A stretch of 5,741 nt of DNA from Candidatus Altarchaeota archaeon (GTDB lineage: Archaea; Altiarchaeota; Altiarchaeia; IMC4; SCGC-AAA252-I15). Positions within the stretch are counted from its first letter, which is position 1, and every line of letters begins with the position of its first letter. The DNA lies in contig JAPKXP010000026.1 of the NCBI GenBank assembly GCA_026394745.1, positions 1-5,741 on the forward strand. Reading direction: 5' to 3'. Made by a program: the position numbers and the translations under genes. Below are positions 1 through 4,147 of the stretch, one piece after another. The notes beneath the pieces were generated by a model, which searched no databases, was not told the DNA's origin, and worked only from the letters and a program-made list of their open reading frames with translations.

Positions 1-47
1 ATAAAGACGTGCACACGATAGCCGAAGCATTGGGGGTGAGACTGTGA
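1..47 (+). CDS. trpB: Tryptophan synthase beta chain TrpB1, C-terminal end (partial)
   Basis: Only the last 14 codons and a TGA stop (45-47) are in the window, reading KDVHTIAEALGVRL. TrpB1 proteins commonly end with an SGRGDKD motif followed by a short helix, and this tail fits it. The two bases before the first full codon are 'at', compatible with the Asp codon GAT that would complete DKD. The stop overlaps the GTG start of trpA in a GTGA arrangement, the usual translationally coupled trpB-trpA junction. TrpB uses pyridoxal phosphate to join indole and serine into tryptophan, working as an alpha2-beta2 complex with TrpA. The identification rests on 14 residues plus context, so it is probable rather than certain; the catalytic part lies upstream of the window. 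Confidence 0.72.
   Translation, partial: KDVHTIAEALGVRL
35..39 (+). promoter_or_regulatory. Shine-Dalgarno site of trpA
   Basis: GGTGA lies 4 nt before the GTG start at 44, inside the end of the upstream coding region. It matches the GGTGATC anti-16S core used by archaea and bacteria. It supports the rare GTG start and suggests translation coupled to the upstream gene. Confidence 0.7.
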
Positions 48-844
48 ACAAACTTGGGGAGAGGTTGAGCGAACTAAAGAGGAGGCACAGGAAGGCTTTC
101 ATAGCGTTCGTCACCGCAGGAGACCCGACGATACAGCACACGCTCGACATAGCAGGGATACTGGATGAAGCAGGCGCCGACGTTATAGAGCTCGGGCTTC
201 CGTTCTCAGACCCTATAGCAGACGGGCAGACCATACAGAAGGCTGGCGAGAGGAGCCTTGCCAGGGGAATGAACACAGACAAGTACTTCAGGATAACCGA
301 GACGTTAAGCAGGAAATACGACGTGCCGCTGGTGTGCCTGACGTACTACAACGTGATACTGCAGTACGGCGTGGAAAGATTCGCGGAGTCCTGCAGGACG
401 TTTGGCGTGTCTGGAGTGATAGTACCGGACGTCCCGGTCGAAGAGTCCGGGGAGCTTTCGAAAGCCTGCGGGAGAAACAATGTGAACCTGATATTCCTGG
501 TTTCGGAGACGACGACCCCGGAACGCATGGACAGGATACTGGAGAAGGCTTCAGGGTTCGTCTACGTCGTCGCGTTGCTGGGAACGACTGGGGCGAGAGA
601 TACCCTGTCCGAAAAACTAGGAGCCCTGGTGAGGAGGGTGAAAAGGAAAACCAAGCTTCCGGTCGCAGTCGGATTCGGCATAAGCAAGCCAGAGCACGCT
701 AAAAAAGTCATAGGATACGGCGCGGACGCCGTGATAGTCGGAAGCGCCATAGTCAAGATAATCGAAGAGAACATAAGCAACAAAAGGAGGATGCTCGACA
801 GGATAAAGTCGTTCGCAGCCGCCATGAGGCGCGCCTGCGGATGA
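44..844 (+). CDS. trpA: Tryptophan synthase alpha chain TrpA
   Basis: Cytoplasmic TIM-barrel enzyme that cleaves indole-3-glycerol phosphate to indole and glyceraldehyde 3-phosphate, passing indole to the beta subunit. The 266-residue length is normal. The catalytic pair is visible: Glu49 in VIELGLPFSDP and Asp60 in IADGQTIQ, at the same numbers as in the E. coli enzyme. Also present are VPDVPVEES (about 129-137), the loop-6 motif GTTGAR, and the phosphate-binding VGFGIS and GADAVIVGSAIV segments near the C terminus. The SETTTPERM and LLGTTGAR stretches resemble archaeal (Pyrococcus-type) TrpA more than the bacterial form. The start is GTG at 44, supported by GGTGA at 35-39 and the 4-bp overlap with the upstream stop. 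It lies in an operon between trpB1 and trpB2. The TGA stop is at 842-844. Confidence 0.97.
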   Translation: MNKLGERLSELKRRHRKAFIAFVTAGDPTIQHTLDIAGILDEAGADVIELGLPFSDPIADGQTIQKAGERSLARGMNTDKYFRITETLSRKYDVPLVCLTYYNVILQYGVERFAESCRTFGVSGVIVPDVPVEESGELSKACGRNNVNLIFLVSETTTPERMDRILEKASGFVYVVALLGTTGARDTLSEKLGALVRRVKRKTKLPVAVGFGISKPEHAKKVIGYGADAVIVGSAIVKIIEENISNKRRMLDRIKSFAAAMRRACG

Positions 845-877
845 TTTAAAACAAAGATAAGAATATACTAAATCAAA

Positions 878-883
878 GGTGAT
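878..883 (+). promoter_or_regulatory. Shine-Dalgarno site of trpB2
   Basis: GGTGAT at 878-883, with 5 nt to ATG 889, is a strong ribosome binding site. It decides the start: an in-frame TTG at 883 would sit inside the site itself. Its presence suggests trpB2 is read from a leadered, probably polycistronic, message. The AT-rich spacer before it (845-875) has weak TATA-like stretches (TTTAAAAC, ATATACTA), so an additional internal promoter cannot be excluded. Confidence 0.75.
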
Positions 884-888
884 TGCTG

Positions 889-2253
889 ATGAAGGAAACG
901 AAGATTTTGCTGGACGAGAACGAGATGCCCAAGAAATGGTACAACATTAGCCCGGACCTGCCTAAGCCGCTGGCGCCGCCGCTTCACCCCGTCACCGGGA
1001 AGCCGATAGGGCCGCAGGACCTTGCCCCGATATTCCCCATGGAGATCATCAAGCAAGAGGTCAGCATGGACAGGCACATAGACATCCCAGAGGATGTAAG
1101 GGATATCTACCGGCTCTGGAGGCCTAGCCCGTTATTCCGCGCCCACAGGCTCGAGAAGGAGCTGAAGACTCCTGCGAAAATCTACTACAAGTGGGAGGGC
1201 GTAAGCCCGGCGGGAAGCCACAAGCCCAACACCGCGATAGCCCAGGCGTACTACAACATGAAGCAAGGCGTCGAAAGACTCTCGACAGAGACCGGCGCAG
1301 GACAGTGGGGCAGCGCGCTCGCCTTCGCAACGAAACTGTTCGGCCTGGAATGCATGATTTACATGGTCAAGGTCAGCTACAACCAAAAACCATACAGGAG
1401 GATACTCATGGAAACATGGGGTGGGAAGGTGGTGCCAAGCCCGAGCACGCTCACCGACGCAGGCAAGGCAATACTCGCCAAAGACCCCGAATGCAGCGGA
1501 AGCCTCGGCATAGCAATCAGCGAGGCGGTTGAAGACGCAGTCAAGCACGAGAACACCAAGTACTCCTTAGGCAGCGTGCTCAACCACGTTTGCATGCACC
1601 AGACGATAATCGGACTGGAGACGAAAGAGCAGCTCTCGAAGGCCGGCGACGAAGCCGACGTTGTTATAGGATGCGTCGGGGGAGGCAGCAACTTCGCAGG
1701 CATAAGCTTCCCGTTCGTCCACGACAAATTGAAGGGCAAGAAAAAAGACACCCGCATTATCGCAGTAGAGCCCGCGGCGTGCCCGAGCCTGACGAAAGGA
1801 CTTTACGCCTACGACTACGGCGACACCGCAAAGATGGCGCCGATAGTGAAGATGTACACCCTAGGCCACGACTTCATCCCGCCGGGAATACACGCCGGAG
1901 GCCTGCGCTACCACGGCATGTCTCCGATAGTCTCGCTTCTAGCAAACGAGAAGGTAATCGAGGCATTCGCCTACCACCAGAACCCCGTGTTCGAGGCTGC
2001 TGAACTGTTCGCGAGGACCGAGGGAATCATCGTGGCTCCAGAAACCGCGCACGCAGTCAGGGCGACGATTGACGTCGCGCTCGAGTGCAAGAAGAAGAAA
2101 GAGGAGAAGGTAATCGTCTTCAACGCGAGCGGCCACGGCCACTTCGACATGGCCTCGTACGACGCGTACCACCAAAGGAAGCTTGTGGACTACGAGTACC
2201 CCGAGGAACTGATAAACCAAAGCCTAAAGAAGCTGCCGAAAGTGGAGGGCTAA
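889..2253 (+). CDS. trpB2: TrpB2-type tryptophan synthase beta chain
   Basis: PLP-dependent fold-type II enzyme of the TrpB2 branch (454 residues, longer than the ~390-400 of TrpB1). The PLP lysine is Lys112 in GSHKPNTA (TrpB1 has GAHKxNN). The catalytic glutamate is Glu134 in TETGAGQWG, and the PLP phosphate loop is GGGSN at 264-268. The stretch MVKVSYNQKPYRR, the long N-terminal extension with WYNISPDLP, and the HAGGLRYHGM region are hallmarks of TrpB2. TrpB2 enzymes make tryptophan from indole and serine. In characterised cases they bind TrpA weakly or not at all, so indole salvage or a backup role is often proposed. ATG 889 is chosen over an in-frame TTG at 883 because the SD site (878-883) would overlap the TTG. 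It follows trpA by 44 bp and is probably in the same operon. The TAA stop is at 2251-2253. Confidence 0.96.
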   Translation: MKETKILLDENEMPKKWYNISPDLPKPLAPPLHPVTGKPIGPQDLAPIFPMEIIKQEVSMDRHIDIPEDVRDIYRLWRPSPLFRAHRLEKELKTPAKIYYKWEGVSPAGSHKPNTAIAQAYYNMKQGVERLSTETGAGQWGSALAFATKLFGLECMIYMVKVSYNQKPYRRILMETWGGKVVPSPSTLTDAGKAILAKDPECSGSLGIAISEAVEDAVKHENTKYSLGSVLNHVCMHQTIIGLETKEQLSKAGDEADVVIGCVGGGSNFAGISFPFVHDKLKGKKKDTRIIAVEPAACPSLTKGLYAYDYGDTAKMAPIVKMYTLGHDFIPPGIHAGGLRYHGMSPIVSLLANEKVIEAFAYHQNPVFEAAELFARTEGIIVAPETAHAVRATIDVALECKKKKEEKVIVFNASGHGHFDMASYDAYHQRKLVDYEYPEELINQSLKKLPKVEG

Positions 2254-2272
2254 CCCCCTTCCCCCCATTTTT
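2254..2272 (+). terminator. Pyrimidine-rich tract after trpB2, possible archaeal terminator
   Basis: Directly after the trpB2 stop there are five C, two T, six C, one A and five T. Archaeal RNA polymerase can terminate at T-rich tracts without a hairpin, so the terminal T run could end the trp transcript. No stem-loop is evident. The same T run also forms part of the proposed TATA box of the next gene, so the assignment is tentative. Confidence 0.35.
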
Positions 2273-2274
2273 AT
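2267..2274 (+). promoter_or_regulatory. Likely TATA box for the KaiC-like gene
   Basis: ATTTTTAT is centred about 30 bp before ATG 2301. The gene has no SD sequence between this box and its start, so a TBP-dependent promoter giving a leaderless or near-leaderless mRNA fits well. The spacing is that of archaeal box A elements. It is inferred from position and composition only. Confidence 0.5.
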
Positions 2275-2300
2275 GGCGCGACTTGCAATAGCTTTAATTG

Positions 2301-3065
2301 ATGGAAGAGGAGAGGCTGCCCACCGGAGTAAAGGAGCTTGACGATATGCTCGGCGGCGGAGTCTACCGCGGAGTCAACATACTGTTGAAAGGCGGCCCTG
2401 GTACCGGAAAGACTACTCTTGCGCTGCAATACATCATCCAAGGCGCACGCCTCGGCGAGAGAGGCATGTACTTGACTTTCGAGGAGTCCAGCGACCAGAT
2501 TATGAGATATGGCAAAAAGTTTTTCCCTGACATTGAATCCCACATCAAGAACGATGCTATACGAATCATGGACTTCAGCCCGCACATCACGGCAAAGGAT
2601 AGTGTGCAGATTGTGGACGGCAAGAAAGTCCAGATTCCGGACAAGGAGAGCCTGGACTCGGCAGCTTACATCGAGGACAGGATACTGGACATACGCGGAC
2701 AGACCATTCAAAGGGTGGTGATAGACGGCCTCCAGACTTTCGCGACAATGTTCTGCGACCTTTCAAGCAGCCACGACCCTGAGGAGCTTAGGAGGGCTCT
2801 TTCGCGCATACTCTTGATGCTGAAGAAGGAGGGCATCACGACCTACATACTGAGCGAGGAGACCGAGCACCAGGGCGACAAGTACTCTTTCGTCAACTTC
2901 GGCGTCGACGGCTCCATACTGCTGGCCTTCAACGAGGCGCTTGACATGCGCACGATGAAGATAATACAGCTGAGGGGCATACAGCACACGCTTCGGCCTA
3001 TCTCAGTGCAGTTTATTCCAGGCACTGGAGTGGTGGTGTCTGAGAGCCAGAAGCACAGAGTCTGA
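2301..3065 (+). CDS. Single-domain KaiC-like (RecA superfamily) ATPase
   Basis: A 254-residue KaiC-domain ATPase of the type widespread in archaea (COG0467-like), presumably cytoplasmic. Visible elements are the LPTGVKELDDMLGGG opening, Walker A GGPGTGKTT (31-39), the paired glutamates Glu61-Glu62 in YLTFEES that act as catalytic carboxylates in KaiC, Walker B VVIDG with Asp142, and a C-terminal beta region (MRTMKIIQLRG... GTGVVVSES) typical of the family. It therefore looks catalytically intact. There is one domain, not the tandem pair of the cyanobacterial clock protein. No partner domain (kinase, receiver) is fused, and the cellular role is unknown; single-domain archaeal members are usually annotated as signal-transduction ATPases. 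ATG 2301 is preferred over TTG 2298. There is no SD, so translation is probably leaderless. It is tail to tail with the minus-strand gene at 3076, with 10 bp between the stops. Confidence 0.93.
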   Translation: MEEERLPTGVKELDDMLGGGVYRGVNILLKGGPGTGKTTLALQYIIQGARLGERGMYLTFEESSDQIMRYGKKFFPDIESHIKNDAIRIMDFSPHITAKDSVQIVDGKKVQIPDKESLDSAAYIEDRILDIRGQTIQRVVIDGLQTFATMFCDLSSSHDPEELRRALSRILLMLKKEGITTYILSEETEHQGDKYSFVNFGVDGSILLAFNEALDMRTMKIIQLRGIQHTLRPISVQFIPGTGVVVSESQKHRV

Positions 3066-3075
3066 GTCTAATTCT

Positions 3076-3531
3076 TTAGTTTGGTAATTCGAATATAGCG
3101 AATGCGAGCGCTGTGCTGCCGGTCTGCGTGGAATGCGCCGGCGGCAGTTGAAGGAACGGCCAGCCAGTACCCCCGCCTCCTCCGCCAGGCACTCCGCCGC
3201 CCATGCAGTCCGGGTCGGCTGGTATTCCAAGCCATGCAGCCGTGACCAGTAGTCCGACGACGCATGCGAATCCGATGAGCGCCATCATTATCTGTTTTTT
3301 TGCTAGTAGTCTTTCTTGCCTGTTCTCGGCGGAGCCCATCCACTTGATTCCGGCGTAGACTAGGAAAGCGAACATGATGTAGGGTGTTATTCGTTCTATG
3401 AGGCCCAGTAGGCAGGATACAACGCGCGTGGCTTTCGCGGTGGTGCCGTAATCGAAGTATGCGCCGGATACAATGAGGGATGTCATGCAGATGATTATCG
3501 CTGTTAAGGCCAGTGCTTCTATAAGTTTCAT
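3076..3531 (-). CDS. Small three-helix membrane protein, VirB2/TrbC pilin-like
   Basis: A 151-residue protein. It has an N-terminal hydrophobic segment (about 3-24) that could be a signal peptide ending near VSGA, a short region with Cys40, a second membrane helix (about 48-65, TPYIMFAFLVYAGIKWM), a polar charged loop (66-80, SAENRQERLLAKK), a third helix (about 81-101) and a glycine-rich tail (111-123) ending in a Pro/Thr/Ser-containing stretch. The AGIKWM-loop-AKKQIMMALIGF pattern is typical of VirB2/TrbC-like pilin subunits and of small membrane proteins common in DPANN archaea and CPR bacteria. No secretion ATPase or other pilus gene is in the window, so the function is unproven. ATG 3531 was chosen because it begins the signal-like helix and has a TATA box about 24 bp upstream; the frame stays open to 3792, but that extension overlaps grpE antisense and is not credible. 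Confidence 0.8.
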   Translation of the reverse strand: MKLIEALALTAIIICMTSLIVSGAYFDYGTTAKATRVVSCLLGLIERITPYIMFAFLVYAGIKWMGSAENRQERLLAKKQIMMALIGFACVVGLLVTAAWLGIPADPDCMGGGVPGGGGGGTGWPFLQLPPAHSTQTGSTALAFAIFELPN

Positions 3532-3550
3532 GTTTATGTAAGTTATTCGT

Positions 3551-3558
3551 TTTTTATA
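3551..3558 (-). promoter_or_regulatory. TATA box for the VirB2-like gene
   Basis: On the minus strand this reads TATAAAAA, centred about 24 bp before ATG 3531. The purine-rich AAAG just upstream could serve as a TFB recognition element. There is no SD before the start, so the message is probably leaderless. It is one of the best box A matches in the window. Confidence 0.65.
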
Positions 3559-3571
3559 CTTTAAAGATGTG

Positions 3572-3579
3572 TTATATAC
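3572..3579 (+). promoter_or_regulatory. Likely TATA box for grpE-dnaK
   Basis: TTATATAC is centred about 34 bp before ATG 3610, predicting a start of transcription near 3602 and a leader of only a few bases. grpE has no SD site, in keeping with this. A second AT-rich candidate, CTATAATTA at 3588-3596, is closer to the start than usual. I saw no known archaeal heat-shock operator that I could name with confidence. Confidence 0.5.
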
Positions 3580-3609
3580 AGCTAAACCTATAATTAATTT
3601 CAATTTAGA

Positions 3610-4146
3610 ATGGCTGAGAAAAACAAGGAAAACACAGTAGAAACAGGGAAAACAGGCGAAAGCCAAGGAATTGAGGAACTGACTAAAAAGCTCTTGGAAA
3701 AAGAAAAAGAGCTGGAAGAGAGCATAAAGCTGCTGCAGCGCACCCAAGCCGACTTCCAGAACTACATGAAACATTCCGAAAAAGAGAGGCATGGGCTCGC
3801 GGAAAGCTCATGCGACGACATGATAATCAACACAATAGAAGTATACGAGAACATGGAAGCTGCCGTTAACAGCATCCCGCAGACCGAGGAGTGCAAGAAG
3901 ACGCTCAACGGGCTAAACGCCGTGATGCGAAAGATGAGAAAGATGCTTGGGGACAAGGGAGTATTGAAGATCGATTCCGTCGGGGCGAAGTTCGACTCTT
4001 CAAGGCACGAAGCAGTGGAATCCGTGGAAAGAGACGACAAACCAGACCACACGATAATAGAGGAGATTCAATCAGGATACACAATCAAAAACCGGCTACT
4101 ACGACCGGCGAAAGTAATCGTTTCAATAAGAAAGGAGGTGGTTTGA
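3610..4146 (+). CDS. grpE: GrpE, nucleotide exchange factor for DnaK
   Basis: A 178-residue cytoplasmic co-chaperone that works as a dimer to release ADP from DnaK. After a charged, low-complexity N terminus there is a long helical region (about 20-100, rich in K/E/L with heptad character, LTKKLLEKEKELEESIKLL) that would form the dimer coiled coil. The C-terminal beta domain follows with the family signature: VGAKFDSSRHEAV (124-136), then the GrpE motif GYTIKNRLLRPAKVIVS (156-172), which includes the conserved GY, R165, P166 and A167. The length is typical of small archaeal and bacterial GrpE. It sits one base ahead of dnaK in an operon, and its last codons contain the dnaK ribosome binding site. 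The ATG start at 3610 has no SD and is probably on a very short leader. DnaK and GrpE in archaea are generally regarded as acquired from bacteria. Confidence 0.96.
   Translation: MAEKNKENTVETGKTGESQGIEELTKKLLEKEKELEESIKLLQRTQADFQNYMKHSEKERHGLAESSCDDMIINTIEVYENMEAAVNSIPQTEECKKTLNGLNAVMRKMRKMLGDKGVLKIDSVGAKFDSSRHEAVESVERDDKPDHTIIEEIQSGYTIKNRLLRPAKVIVSIRKEVV
4134..4140 (+). promoter_or_regulatory. Strong Shine-Dalgarno site of dnaK
   Basis: GGAGGTG lies within the last codons of grpE, 7 nt before ATG 4148. It is the longest match to the 16S rRNA tail in the window and suggests high-level translation of DnaK from the bicistronic message. Confidence 0.85.
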
Positions 4147-4147
4147 A

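Noticed and set aside
334..702. 122-codon + strand frame inside trpA, and similar frames inside trpB2, the KaiC-like gene and grpE
   Set aside because: They are Arg-rich frame-shifted shadows of well-supported genes, without SD sites or family motifs.
883..888. TTG at 883 as the trpB2 start
   Set aside because: It overlaps the SD site GGTGAT (878-883), which is correctly spaced for ATG 889.
845..888. Independent promoter for trpB2 in the trpA-trpB2 gap
   Set aside because: TATA-like AT stretches exist, but they are weak. The gap is only 44 bp, and trpB2 has an SD site, so co-transcription with trpA is the simpler reading.
2298..2300. TTG at 2298 as the start of the KaiC-like gene
   Set aside because: The ATG directly after it is a better start for a leaderless gene and gives the usual family N terminus; there is no SD to favour TTG.
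2301..3531. KaiC-like ATPase plus pilin-like protein as an archaellum or pilus module (ArlH-like)
   Set aside because: The genes are convergent, not co-transcribed. There is no secretion ATPase, prepilin peptidase or ArlI/ArlJ-type gene, and the KaiC-like protein matches the general single-domain group rather than showing ArlH-specific context.
3532..3792. N-terminal extension of the minus-strand membrane protein to a start at 3792
   Set aside because: The extra 87 residues lie mostly antisense to grpE and across the AT-rich promoter region. The internal ATG at 3531 begins a good signal-like helix and has a TATA box at the right distance.
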